From: Azorhizobium sp943371865
Lineage (GTDB): Bacteria > Pseudomonadota > Alphaproteobacteria > Rhizobiales > Xanthobacteraceae
NCBI RefSeq assembly: GCF_943371865.1
Contig: NZ_CALRWL010000027.1
Coordinates: forward strand, 15,872 to 79,871
Reading direction: 5' to 3'
DNA: 64,000 nt
The translations under genes were made by a program, and so were the position numbers. This document shows, piece after piece, positions 50,863 to 59,380 of the stretch; position 1 is the stretch's first letter; every line of letters starts with the position of its first letter. The notes beneath the pieces were generated by a model, which saw only the letters and a program-made list of their open reading frames with translations, did no database searches and was not told the origin of the DNA.

Positions 50863-52736
50863 TCGCGGCGCCCCAGCCGGTTCCCGTTGCGCCAGGGCCA
50901 TTGGTCCGCGTCAGCGGTTTGAACGTGGAATTCCCCACTCAAGACACCGTGTTACACGCCGTAAAAGACCTGTCCTTCCACATTGACGCCGGTGAGACCC
51001 TGGCGGTGGTGGGCGAGAGCGGCTCCGGCAAGTCCGTCACCTCCCTGGCGCTGATGCGGCTGGTGGAGTTCGGCGGCGGGCGCATCACCTCCGGCACGCT
51101 GGACTTCCGCGGCCGCGACGGCACCGTGCGCGATCTGGCCCGGGAGAGCCCCGAGGCGATGAATGCGGTGCGCGGCAACGAGATCGCCATGATCTTCCAG
51201 GAGCCGATGACCTCGCTGAACCCGGTCTTCACCATCGGCGACCAGATCGCCGAGGCGGTGCGCCTGCATCAGGGGGCCAACCGGGCGCAGGCGCGGGCCG
51301 AAGCGCTGCACATGCTGGAGAAGGTGCGCATTCCCGGCGCCAAGGGCCTGCTGGATCGCCATCCCCATCAGCTCTCCGGCGGCATGCGCCAGCGGGTGAT
51401 GATCGCCATGGCGCTCGCCTGCCGGCCCAAGCTGCTGGTGGCGGACGAGCCCACCACGGCGCTGGACGTGACCATCCAGGCCCAGATCCTGCGCCTGATC
51501 CGCATCCTCCAGGATGAGATGGGCATGGCGGTGCTGTTCATCACCCATGACATGGGCGTGGTGGCCGAGGTGGCCGACCGGGTGCTGGTGATGCGCCACG
51601 GCCGCAAGGTGGAGGAGGGCACCGCGGAGGAGATCTTCGCCCGGCCGCAGCATCCCTACACCCGCGCCTTGCTGTCCGCTGTGCCGCGCCTCGGCGCCCT
51701 GTCCGGCGAGCCGCTGCCGCGCCGCTTTCCGCTGGTGGTGCTGAACGACCAGGGCGGCGGCGCCTATACCGAGGCCCCGCCCCAGGACACGGTGACCGGC
51801 ACCGCCCCGGTGCTGGAGGTGAAAAGCCTCGTCACCCGGTTCGACCTGCGCCGGGGCTTCTTCGGCCGGCTCTCGGGCCGGGTGCATGCGGTGGAGCAGG
51901 TGAGCTTCGCGGTGAAGGCGGGCGAGACTTTGGCTCTGGTGGGCGAGAGCGGCTGCGGCAAGTCCACCACCGGGCGCACCATCATGCAGCTCCAGGACGC
52001 CACCGCCGGCGAGATCCGCTTCCATGGCCGCGACCTGCTGACCATGGGCGCGCAAGAGCGCCGCGTGGTGCGGCAGAAGATCCAATATGTGTTCCAGGAT
52101 CCCTTCGCGTCGCTCGATCCGCGCCTCACCGTGGGCTTCTCCATCGCCGAGCCGCTCACCACCCATCATCTGGCCAAGGGCCGGGCGGTGGAGGAGCGGG
52201 TGGCGGAACTGCTGCGGGATGTGGGCCTCTCCCCCGATCATGCCCGGCGCTATCCGCATGAATTCTCCGGCGGCCAGCGCCAGCGCATCTGCATCGCCCG
52301 CGCCCTGGCCTGCGAGCCGGAATTGCTGATCGCCGACGAGGCGGTGGCGGCGCTGGATGTCTCCATCCAGGCGCAGATCGTCAATCTGCTGATGGAGCTG
52401 CAGGAGAAGCGCGGCCTCTCCTACATCTTCATCAGCCACGACATGGCGGTGGTGGAGCGCGTCAGCCACCGCGTCGCCGTCATGTATCTGGGCCAGATCG
52501 TGGAACTGGGCCCGCGCCAGGCGGTGTTCGACCGTCCGGCCCATCCCTACACCCGCCGCCTGATGGCGGCGGTGCCCATCGCCGATCCCGCCCGACGCGA
52601 CCGCGAGCGGCCGCTGCTGGAGGGGGAGATCCCCAGCGCCATCCGCGCCATCGGCGATCCGCCGCTGGTGCGCCCGCTGGTGGAAGTGGGCGAGGGCCAT
52701 TTCGTCGCCCGCCACGCCATCGGCGATTTCGCCTGA
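50859..52736 (+). CDS. gsiA: Fused dual-domain peptide/glutathione ABC ATPase (GsiA-like)
   Basis: A 625-residue protein with two full ATPase domains. Domain 1 has AVVGESGSGKSVTSLA, MIFQEPMTSLNPVFTIG, LSGGMRQRVMIAMALA and LLVADEPTTALD. Domain 2 has ALVGESGCGKSTTGRT, YVFQDPFASLDPRLTVG, FSGGQRQRICIARALA and LLIADEAVAALD. In the second Walker B the usual DEPVSALD reads DEAVAALD. One gene thus replaces separate DppD and DppF subunits, as in E. coli GsiA. It energises the importer encoded next. Confidence 0.93.
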   Translation: MIAAPQPVPVAPGPLVRVSGLNVEFPTQDTVLHAVKDLSFHIDAGETLAVVGESGSGKSVTSLALMRLVEFGGGRITSGTLDFRGRDGTVRDLARESPEAMNAVRGNEIAMIFQEPMTSLNPVFTIGDQIAEAVRLHQGANRAQARAEALHMLEKVRIPGAKGLLDRHPHQLSGGMRQRVMIAMALACRPKLLVADEPTTALDVTIQAQILRLIRILQDEMGMAVLFITHDMGVVAEVADRVLVMRHGRKVEEGTAEEIFARPQHPYTRALLSAVPRLGALSGEPLPRRFPLVVLNDQGGGAYTEAPPQDTVTGTAPVLEVKSLVTRFDLRRGFFGRLSGRVHAVEQVSFAVKAGETLALVGESGCGKSTTGRTIMQLQDATAGEIRFHGRDLLTMGAQERRVVRQKIQYVFQDPFASLDPRLTVGFSIAEPLTTHHLAKGRAVEERVAELLRDVGLSPDHARRYPHEFSGGQRQRICIARALACEPELLIADEAVAALDVSIQAQIVNLLMELQEKRGLSYIFISHDMAVVERVSHRVAVMYLGQIVELGPRQAVFDRPAHPYTRRLMAAVPIADPARRDRERPLLEGEIPSAIRAIGDPPLVRPLVEVGEGHFVARHAIGDFA

Positions 52737-52793
52737 GGCACCTGCTTAACGCCTGCTCAACAAGTTCCGCCCCCTTCCAGAGAGGACCAACGG

Positions 52794-54335
52794 ATGCGTT
52801 TAAGAACCCCGGGTTTCAAAACCCTGCTTGCCGCCGGCGCTCTGTCGGCCCTGGCGCTGGTGCCCGCGCTTGCGGTCGCCAAGCCCCTCGTGGTCGCCGT
52901 GCCGGACAATCTCACCGGCCTCGACCCCATGAACGTCAACGACACCCTGTCGCAGACCGCCATGCGCACGGTCTATCAGGGCCTGTTCGGCTTTGATCGC
53001 GACATGAAGCTGGTGCCGGTGCTGGCCGAGAGCTTCGAGGTCAACCCCACCGCCACCGAATTCACCCTGCACCTGCGCAAGGGGGTGAAGTTCCATGACG
53101 GCACCGACTTCAACGCGAACGCGGTGAAGGTCAGCCTGGAGCGTCTCGCCAATCCCGAGAACAAGCTCTCCCGCCGCTCGCTCATCTCCATGCTGGATCG
53201 CGTGGATGTGGTGGACGACAACACGGTCAAGATCGTGCTGAAGACGCCGTTCGGCGCGCTCATCAACACGCTGGCCCATCCGGCCGTGGTGATGATGTCC
53301 CCCGCCGCGCTGGAGAAGTATGGCAAGGATATCGCCCGCAATCCGGTGGGCACCGGCGCGTTCAAGTTCAAGCGCTGGGCCGCCGACACCTTCGAGGTGG
53401 AGAAGAACCCGAATTACTGGCGCGCCGGCTGGCCCAAGGTGGATGGCGTCACCATCCGCTCCGTGCCGGAAAACGGCAGCCGCTTCGCCATGTTGCAGGC
53501 GGGCGAGGCGCAATATGTGACGCTGTTCCCGCCGGAGCTGGTGCCGGTGGCGGAAAAGCTGCCGAACCTGGAAGTGGTGCGGCGTCCGTCCATCGTCGGC
53601 TGGTATGCGGCGATGAACACCATGAAGAAGCCGTTCTCCGACCCGCGGGTGCGCCAGGCGCTCAACTATGCGGTGGACAAGAACGCCTATTGCAAAGTGG
53701 TGGAGAACGGCTATTGCACGCCGCTGCTCTCCCCCATGCCGGAACTGCTGGGCTTCTTCGAGCCGCAGAAGCCCTACACCTTCGATCTGGCCAAGGCCAA
53801 GGCGCTGCTGGCGGAAGCCGGCTATCCCAACGGCTTTGAGACCGAGATCTTCGCCACCACCAGCACGACGCAGATCCGCGCCATGCAGTTCCTGCAGCAG
53901 CAGCTGGCGCAGGTGGGCGTGAAACTCACCGTGACCCCGCTGGAGGCCGGTGTCGCCGCCCAGCGCATCTGGTCGGTGCAGAAGCCGGAAGATGCCACGG
54001 TGCAGATGCAGTACACCGGCTGGTCCTCCTCCACCGGCGATGCCGACTGGGGCCTGCGTCCGCTGCTGTGGGGCAAGGGCTTCCCGCCCACGCTGTTCAA
54101 CGTGGCTTACTATAAGAACGACAAGGTGGACGCGGACTTCGAAGGCGCCCTGGAGACTGCCGATCCGGCCAAGCGGGCCGCTTTCTATGCGGATGCCCAG
54201 AAGCGCATCTGGGAAGACGCGCCGTGGATCTTCCTCGGCGCGTCGCAGCTGATCACCGCCCAGTCCAAGACCCTGTCCGGCGTCTACATGCTGCCGGACC
54301 GTGGCTTCGTGGTGGAATCCGCCGAGTTCAAGTGA
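52794..54335 (+). CDS. gsiB: Peptide/glutathione-binding protein (GsiB-like)
   Basis: A 513-residue SBP family 5 protein with a signal peptide (MRLRTPGFKTLLAAGALSALAL, cleavage near AVA-KPL). Landmarks: VVAVPDNLTGLDPMNVNDTLSQ, TLHLRKGVKFHDGTDFNANAVK, GTGAFKFKRWAADTFEVEKNPNYW, DPRVRQALNYAVDKNAY and GWSSSTGDADWGLRPLLWG; the opening and last blocks are typical of the GsiB branch. GAGAGGA precedes the ATG. A 348-bp gap with paired repeats separates it from gsiC. Confidence 0.9.
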   Translation: MRLRTPGFKTLLAAGALSALALVPALAVAKPLVVAVPDNLTGLDPMNVNDTLSQTAMRTVYQGLFGFDRDMKLVPVLAESFEVNPTATEFTLHLRKGVKFHDGTDFNANAVKVSLERLANPENKLSRRSLISMLDRVDVVDDNTVKIVLKTPFGALINTLAHPAVVMMSPAALEKYGKDIARNPVGTGAFKFKRWAADTFEVEKNPNYWRAGWPKVDGVTIRSVPENGSRFAMLQAGEAQYVTLFPPELVPVAEKLPNLEVVRRPSIVGWYAAMNTMKKPFSDPRVRQALNYAVDKNAYCKVVENGYCTPLLSPMPELLGFFEPQKPYTFDLAKAKALLAEAGYPNGFETEIFATTSTTQIRAMQFLQQQLAQVGVKLTVTPLEAGVAAQRIWSVQKPEDATVQMQYTGWSSSTGDADWGLRPLLWGKGFPPTLFNVAYYKNDKVDADFEGALETADPAKRAAFYADAQKRIWEDAPWIFLGASQLITAQSKTLSGVYMLPDRGFVVESAEFK

Positions 54336-54360
54336 GCTGAGCGCTCGCCCGCGCTGGCGC

Positions 54361-54505
54361 GCGGCCCCCACCCCAGCCCTCCCCCGCAAGCGGGAGAGGG
54401 AGCCTCCCGGTTCGGAGAGGGAGCTTCCCGGCTGGGCGAGAGTCTTCTCGTCCCGCGCACCCTAAAGCCCTCTCACGCTTGCGGGGGAGGGTGGGGTGGG
54501 GGCCG
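54361..54505. repeat. Paired GC-rich inverted repeat, locus 2
   Basis: Same element as at 7461-7591. The copy at 54361-54400 has the core CCCTCCCCCGCAAGCGGGAG; the inverted copy at 54468-54505 has CTCACGCTTGCGGGGGAGGG followed by TGGGGTGGGGGCC. About 67 bp lie between the copies. The similarity to locus 1 extends left of the first copy (CGCTGGCGCG). It occupies the gsiB-gsiC gap (54336-54683), where I see no gene. Confidence 0.82.
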
Positions 54506-54683
54506 CCGCAGGCGGAAAGCCCGCCATCTCCCCTCCGCCCAGGAGGGACACCCATAGCGCTCACCGCCGTGCGGTGGCGGGCGCTCGCCTCCTCCCGACT
54601 TTCCCCCGCAGGCCGGGAGGAGGCACTCCATCCGCCGGGCGCCCAGGAGCGCCCGCCCTTTTCGCGTCCGATTGAATGCCGCC

Positions 54684-55604
54684 ATGCTGGACTATCTCGT
54701 CAAACGCCTCGTCGGCATCATCCCGGTGATCTTCGCGATCTCCCTGGTGGTGTTCGCCTTCGTGCATCTTTTGCCCGGCGATCCGGCCCGGCTGGTGGCC
54801 GGGCTCGATGCCTCGCCGGAAGATGTGGCGGCGGTGCGCTCGTCGCTGGGGCTCGACGGCCCGCTGTGGCAGCAATATCTGCACTTCGTCGGCAATGCGC
54901 TCCAGGGCGATTTCGGCATCTCGCTGAAGACCCGCCGCCCGGTGATCACCGAGATCGGCGAGCGGCTGATGCCCACCGTGTGGCTCACGGTGGTGGCCAT
55001 GATCTGGGCCACCGTGTTCGGCCTGCTGATCGGCGTGCTCTCCGCGGTCAAGCGCGGGCGCTGGCAGGATTATGGCGGCATGATCATCGCCATCTCCGGC
55101 ATTTCCTTTCCCTCCTTCTGGCTCGGCCTGCTGCTGATCAATCTGTTCTCGGTGCGGCTCGGCTGGTTGCCCACGGGCGGCTACGGCACCTGGCAGCATT
55201 TCGTCATGCCGGCCTTCACCTTGGGCCTCGGGGTGGCCGCCGTGATGGCCCGCTTCACCCGCTCCGCCTTCGTGGAGATCGCCCGCGAGGATTATGTGCG
55301 CACCGCCCGCGCCAAGGGCGTGCCGGAGAAGCTGGTGATCTGGAAGCACACCTTGCGCAATGCGCTGGTGCCGGTGATCACGATGACCGGCCTGCAATTC
55401 GGCTTCCTGCTCGGCGGCTCCATCGTGGTGGAAACGGTGTTCAGCTGGCCGGGCCTGGGGCGCCTGCTGGTGGATAGCGTGTCCTATCGCGACTATCCGG
55501 TGATCCAGGCGGAAATCCTTCTGTTCTCGCTGGAATTCATCCTCATCAATCTCGCGGTTGACGTGCTCTACGCCTTCGCCAATCCGGAGATCCGCTACAA
55601 ATGA
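54684..55604 (+). CDS. gsiC: Peptide/glutathione ABC permease (GsiC-like)
   Basis: A 306-residue permease, the same length as E. coli GsiC and very close to it at the ends: MLDYLVKRLVGIIPVIF at the start and PVIQAEILLFSLEFILINL then DVLYAFANPEIRYK at the end. The EAA loop is EDYVRTARAKGVPEKLVIWKHTLRNA. A TTG twelve bases upstream is possible, but ATG at 54684 fits the family. It overlaps gsiD by four bases. Confidence 0.93.
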   Translation: MLDYLVKRLVGIIPVIFAISLVVFAFVHLLPGDPARLVAGLDASPEDVAAVRSSLGLDGPLWQQYLHFVGNALQGDFGISLKTRRPVITEIGERLMPTVWLTVVAMIWATVFGLLIGVLSAVKRGRWQDYGGMIIAISGISFPSFWLGLLLINLFSVRLGWLPTGGYGTWQHFVMPAFTLGLGVAAVMARFTRSAFVEIAREDYVRTARAKGVPEKLVIWKHTLRNALVPVITMTGLQFGFLLGGSIVVETVFSWPGLGRLLVDSVSYRDYPVIQAEILLFSLEFILINLAVDVLYAFANPEIRYK

Positions 55605-56509
55605 CCGCCGCGACCTCCGCACCCACCCCAACCCCCGCACCCATGGTCGCTGCGACCAGCGACATGCGCACGCCGCTCGGCGAATTCTGGCGCCGCTTCC
55701 GCCGGCAGAAGGTGGCGCTGATCGCCGGCGCCTTCCTGCTCATCTTGCTGGGCGTCGCCGTGTTCGCCCCGTTCGTGGCGCCCTATGACCCCTCCGCGCC
55801 GGACTATATGGCGATCCTGGAAGGCCCGTCTGCCGCCCATTGGGCCGGCACCGATGCCTATGGCCGTGACGTGTTCAGCCGCATCCTCTTCGGCGCCCGT
55901 ATCTCGCTGGCGGTGGGCTTTCTCTCGGTGTCCCTGGGCGGGCTGGTGGGCGTCTCGCTGGGGGTGATCTCGGGCTACTACGGCGGGCTGATCGACAGCG
56001 CCATCATGCGGGTGTGCGATGTGCTGCTCGCCTTCCCCGGCATCCTGCTCGCCATCGGCGTCATCGCCATCCTGGGGCCGGGCATCGACAATGTGATCTA
56101 TGCGGTGGCGGTGTTTTCCGTGCCCATCTTCGCCCGGCTGGCGCGTGGCTCCACCTTGTCGCTGAAGCACGCGGTCTATGTGGATGCGGCCCGCGCCATC
56201 GGCGTCAAGGACCGGGTGATCATGCTGCGGCACCTGCTGCCCGGCGCGCTGCCCAATGTGATCGTCTATTTCTCCATGCGCATCGGCACCTCGATCCTCA
56301 CCGCCGCGAGTCTCAGCTTCATCGGCCTCGGCGCCCAGCCGCCCAGCCCGGAATGGGGCGCCATGCTGGCGGACGGGCGGGCCTATATCGGCGTCGCCGA
56401 CAGCGTCACCATCTTTCCGGGCCTGGCCATCTTCCTCACCGTGCTGGCGTTCAACCTGTTCGGCGACGGGCTGCGCGATGCGCTGGACCCCAAGCTGCGG
56501 ATGGCCTGA
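55601..56509 (+). CDS. gsiD: Peptide/glutathione ABC permease (GsiD-like)
   Basis: A 302-residue DppC-type permease. A Pro/Thr/Ala-rich N-terminus precedes the first membrane segment (about 38-58), then FVAPYDPSAPDYMAIL, GTDAYGRDVFSRILFGARISL, the EAA loop VDAARAIGVKDRVIMLRHLLPG and the end DGLRDALDPKLRMA. It completes the GsiABCD importer. The next gene starts 2 bp after its stop. Confidence 0.93.
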   Translation: MTAATSAPTPTPAPMVAATSDMRTPLGEFWRRFRRQKVALIAGAFLLILLGVAVFAPFVAPYDPSAPDYMAILEGPSAAHWAGTDAYGRDVFSRILFGARISLAVGFLSVSLGGLVGVSLGVISGYYGGLIDSAIMRVCDVLLAFPGILLAIGVIAILGPGIDNVIYAVAVFSVPIFARLARGSTLSLKHAVYVDAARAIGVKDRVIMLRHLLPGALPNVIVYFSMRIGTSILTAASLSFIGLGAQPPSPEWGAMLADGRAYIGVADSVTIFPGLAIFLTVLAFNLFGDGLRDALDPKLRMA

Positions 56510-56510
56510 G

Positions 56511-57554
56511 GTGCGGCGCGCCCGCGATTTCGGCCTTGTCTGCGGCACCTTGCCGACCGGGCCGCTCAATGCGATCACCGACGTGCCCGGCGTGCGGGTG
56601 GGCCATCGCACTTTGATCGCCGGCGACGTGCGCACCGGATTTAGCGCCGTGCTGCCCCATGGCGGCGACCTGTTCCGCGACAAGCTTCCGGCGGCGGTAG
56701 AGGTGATCAACGGCTTCGGCAAGAGCTGCGGGCTGATCCAGGTGGCGGAGCTGGGCCAGATCGAAACGCCGCTGCTCTTGGGCAATACGCTCTCGGTGGG
56801 CACCGGCTTCGAGGCCTTGGCCCGGCGGGCGCTGGCGGCGAACCCGGACATCGGCCGCGAGACCGGCACGGTCAATCCGGTGGTGCTCGAATGCAATGAC
56901 GGCTGGCTGTCCGACATCCGCGCCATGGCTTTGACCGTCGAAGACGCTTATGCCGCGCTCGATGCCGCCACCGACGGCCCGGTGGCGGAAGGGGCGGTGG
57001 GCGCCGGCACCGGTATGAGCGCGTTCGGCTTCAAGGCCGGCATCGGCACCGCCTCGCGGCTGCTGGCGCTAGACGGGCGCGACCATCATCTGGGCGTGCT
57101 GGTGCTGGCCAATTTCGGCCGCGCCGGGGATCTGATGCTGCCCGATGGCCGCCGCCCCATTGTGCCCAAGCTGCGCAAGAGCGACTTTGCGGCGGCGGAC
57201 GCGCCGGAACGCGGCTCGGTCATCATCGTGCTGGCCACCGACATCCCGCTGGAGACCCGGCAATTGAAGCGCATCGCCCGCCGCTGCGGGGCGGGGCTGG
57301 CGCGGCTGGGGGCGTTTTGGGGCAATGGCTCGGGCGACATCGCGCTGGCTTTTTCCACCGCCCATCGCATCGCCCATGATGAGCGCGCCGATCTGGTGGC
57401 CCGCACCATTCTCAATGAAAACCGCATCGATCTGCCGTTCCGCGCGGCGGCCGATGCCACCCAGGAGGCGGTGCTGAACGCACTCCTCGCTGCCCCCGCC
57501 ACGCTCGGCCGCGACGGCCATATGCGCCCGTCGCTGGCGGATGTGCTGGGCTGA
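56511..57554 (+). CDS. S58/P1-family aminopeptidase (DmpA/BapA type)
   Basis: A 347-residue N-terminal-nucleophile peptidase. INAITDVPGVRVGH-like opening (NAITDVPGVRVGH near 20-32), GNTLSVGTGFEAL, EGAVGAGTGMSAFGFKAGIGTASR and the self-cleavage site Gly235-Ser236 in APERGSVIIVLATDIPL; Ser236 becomes the catalytic nucleophile after autoprocessing. Relatives release N-terminal D-amino acids or beta-amino acids from peptides. Start: GTG at 56511, 2 bp after gsiD, since no ATG gives the family N-terminus. Likely cytosolic and acting on peptides brought in by the importer. Confidence 0.9.
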   Translation: MRRARDFGLVCGTLPTGPLNAITDVPGVRVGHRTLIAGDVRTGFSAVLPHGGDLFRDKLPAAVEVINGFGKSCGLIQVAELGQIETPLLLGNTLSVGTGFEALARRALAANPDIGRETGTVNPVVLECNDGWLSDIRAMALTVEDAYAALDAATDGPVAEGAVGAGTGMSAFGFKAGIGTASRLLALDGRDHHLGVLVLANFGRAGDLMLPDGRRPIVPKLRKSDFAAADAPERGSVIIVLATDIPLETRQLKRIARRCGAGLARLGAFWGNGSGDIALAFSTAHRIAHDERADLVARTILNENRIDLPFRAAADATQEAVLNALLAAPATLGRDGHMRPSLADVLG

Positions 57555-57564
57555 AGGAACACCG

Positions 57565-58383
57565 ATGAAAGTCTACATTTCCGCCGATATCGAAGGCGTC
57601 GCCGGCGTCGTCTCGCCGCAACAGTGCACCCCCGGCAATGCCGAATATGAGCGCGCCCGCCGGCTCATGACCGAGGAGGTCAATGCCGCCATCTCCGGCG
57701 CCTTCGCCGGCGGGGCCACCGAGGTGCTGGTCAACGACGCTCACGGGCCCATGACCAACATCCTGCCCGAACTGCTGGATGCCCGTGCCGATCTCATCCT
57801 CGGCAAGCCCAAGCCGTTCAACATGCTGGCGGGGCTGGAGCGGGACTTCGAGGCGCTGTTTTTGGTGGGCCACCATGCGGCGGCGAGCGGCTTCGGCGTG
57901 CTGGCCCACACCACCAACAGCTTCGCCTTCCGCGAGGTGCGGCTCGCCGGCCGGGCGCTGGGCGAGCCGGGCATCTATGGCGCCTTTGCGGGCCAATTGG
58001 GCGTGCCGGTGGCGCTGGTGACCGGCGATGACCGCCTGGTGGCGGAGGCGAGCGAGCTGTTCCCCAGCGCCGAGACGGTGTGCGTGAAGACCGCGCTCGG
58101 CCACCGCGCCGCCCGCCAGATCTCGCTGGACAAGGCCCGCGCCGCCATTGCCGCCGCCGCCACGCGGGCGGTGCGCGACCGTCGCGCGCTGGTGCCGTTC
58201 GTCCTCGAGGGGCCGTTCGTGGCGGAATTCGTCATGAACGCACCGGCGCTGGCCGATCAGGGCGCGGTGCTGCCGCCCGCCCGGCGCCTGGATGCCACCA
58301 CATTGGCCTTTGCCTGCGCCGATGCCGCCGAGGCGGTGGGCTGGATGACCGCTCTGTCCGCCATGTCCGCCGTCCTGCGTTGA
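57565..58383 (+). CDS. M55-family D-aminopeptidase (DppA of Bacillus type)
   Basis: A 272-residue zinc peptidase. VYISADIEGVAGV (Asp8, Glu10), VNDAHGPMTN (His60), LVGHHAAA (His104) and GEPGIYGAFAGQLGVP (Glu134) match the di-zinc ligands of B. subtilis DppA (D8, E10, H60, H104, E133). Those enzymes remove D-Ala and other D-residues from short peptides. AAGGAA lies just before ATG at 57565. It sits between the S58 and isoaspartyl peptidases, and the set suggests salvage of peptides with D-, beta- or iso-linked residues. Confidence 0.92.
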   Translation: MKVYISADIEGVAGVVSPQQCTPGNAEYERARRLMTEEVNAAISGAFAGGATEVLVNDAHGPMTNILPELLDARADLILGKPKPFNMLAGLERDFEALFLVGHHAAASGFGVLAHTTNSFAFREVRLAGRALGEPGIYGAFAGQLGVPVALVTGDDRLVAEASELFPSAETVCVKTALGHRAARQISLDKARAAIAAAATRAVRDRRALVPFVLEGPFVAEFVMNAPALADQGAVLPPARRLDATTLAFACADAAEAVGWMTALSAMSAVLR

Positions 58384-58404
58384 GGAAGCCCCAAGGAAAT
58401 CCCC

Positions 58405-59358
58405 ATGTCCGGTGTCGTGTCCGATTGCGTTTCTGATTTCGCCCCGGTGCTCGCTTTGCATGGCGGCGCCGGCACCTTGCGCCGCGCGGCCATGACGCCC
58501 GCGCGCGAGGCGGCCTATCATGCCGGCCTGATGGCGGCGCTCAATGCCGGGCGGGTGGTGCTGCAGGCCGGCGGCACGGCGCTGGATGCGGTCACTGCCA
58601 GCGTGATGGCGCTGGAAGATGATCCCTTGTTCAACGCCGGGCGCGGCGCGGTGCTCACCAGCGCCGGCACCCAGGAGATGGACGCGGCGATCATGGACGG
58701 CACCGACCGCCGCGCCGGTGCCGTGGCGGGCCTGTTCGGCCCGCGCAACCCCATCCTTGCCGCCCGCGCGGTGATGGAACAGACCGACCATGTGCTCTTG
58801 ATCGGCGCCGGGGGCGAGGCCTTCTGCCGCGACATCGGGCTGGAGTTCATGCCGCCGGATTATTTCCTCACCCAAGCCCGCCAGGAGTCCCTCGCCCGCG
58901 AGTTGGAGCGCCGCGCCAGCGGGGCGGCGGACGATGGCGATGCGGCGCGCAAGCATGGCACCGTGGGGGCGGTGGCGCTGGATTGCCGCGGCCATCTGGC
59001 GGCGGCCACCTCCACCGGCGGCATGACCGCCAAGCTGCCGGGGCGGGTGGGCGACAGCCCGGTGATCGGCGCCGGCACCTTTGCGGACGATGCCACCTGC
59101 GCGGTGTCCGCCACCGGCCATGGGGAGTTTTTCATCCGCTATGCGGTGGCCCATGAGATCAGCGCCCGCATGCGCTGGGCGGGGCAGAGCCTGAAGAAGG
59201 CCAGCGAGGGCATCGTCGCCGAACTGGCGCCGCTGGGCGGCTCCGGCGGGCTGGTGGCGGTGGACCGCACCGGCGCCATCTCGCTGCCGTTCAACAGCGA
59301 GGGCATGTATCGCGCCTGGATGGATGCCAGCGGCGCCTTGCACACCGCCATCTTCTGA
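58405..59358 (+). CDS. iaaA: Isoaspartyl peptidase / L-asparaginase (IaaA type)
   Basis: A 317-residue plant-type asparaginase, another N-terminal nucleophile hydrolase: ALHGGAGTLRRAAM, DDPLFNAGRGAVLTSAGTQE, MDAAIMDG and the autocleavage site Gly185-Thr186 in KHGTVGAVALD, followed by ATSTGGMTAKLPGRVGDSPV and ATGHGEFFIRY. It hydrolyses isoaspartyl dipeptides and asparagine. In E. coli iaaA is the gene directly ahead of gsiABCD; here it ends the same kind of operon, which supports both assignments. A small hairpin follows the stop. Confidence 0.94.
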   Translation: MSGVVSDCVSDFAPVLALHGGAGTLRRAAMTPAREAAYHAGLMAALNAGRVVLQAGGTALDAVTASVMALEDDPLFNAGRGAVLTSAGTQEMDAAIMDGTDRRAGAVAGLFGPRNPILAARAVMEQTDHVLLIGAGGEAFCRDIGLEFMPPDYFLTQARQESLARELERRASGAADDGDAARKHGTVGAVALDCRGHLAAATSTGGMTAKLPGRVGDSPVIGAGTFADDATCAVSATGHGEFFIRYAVAHEISARMRWAGQSLKKASEGIVAELAPLGGSGGLVAVDRTGAISLPFNSEGMYRAWMDASGALHTAIF

Positions 59359-59380
59359 CCGGCCGGTGCGCCGGCTTCAG
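59355..59380. terminator. Short hairpin between convergent iaaA and MmgE/PrpD genes
   Basis: GCCGG (59362-59366) pairs with CCGGC (59371-59375) around TGCG, flanked by CTGA and TCAG that extend the stem with bulges. It occupies the 18-bp gap between the convergent stops, so it probably ends both transcripts. Confidence 0.45.
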
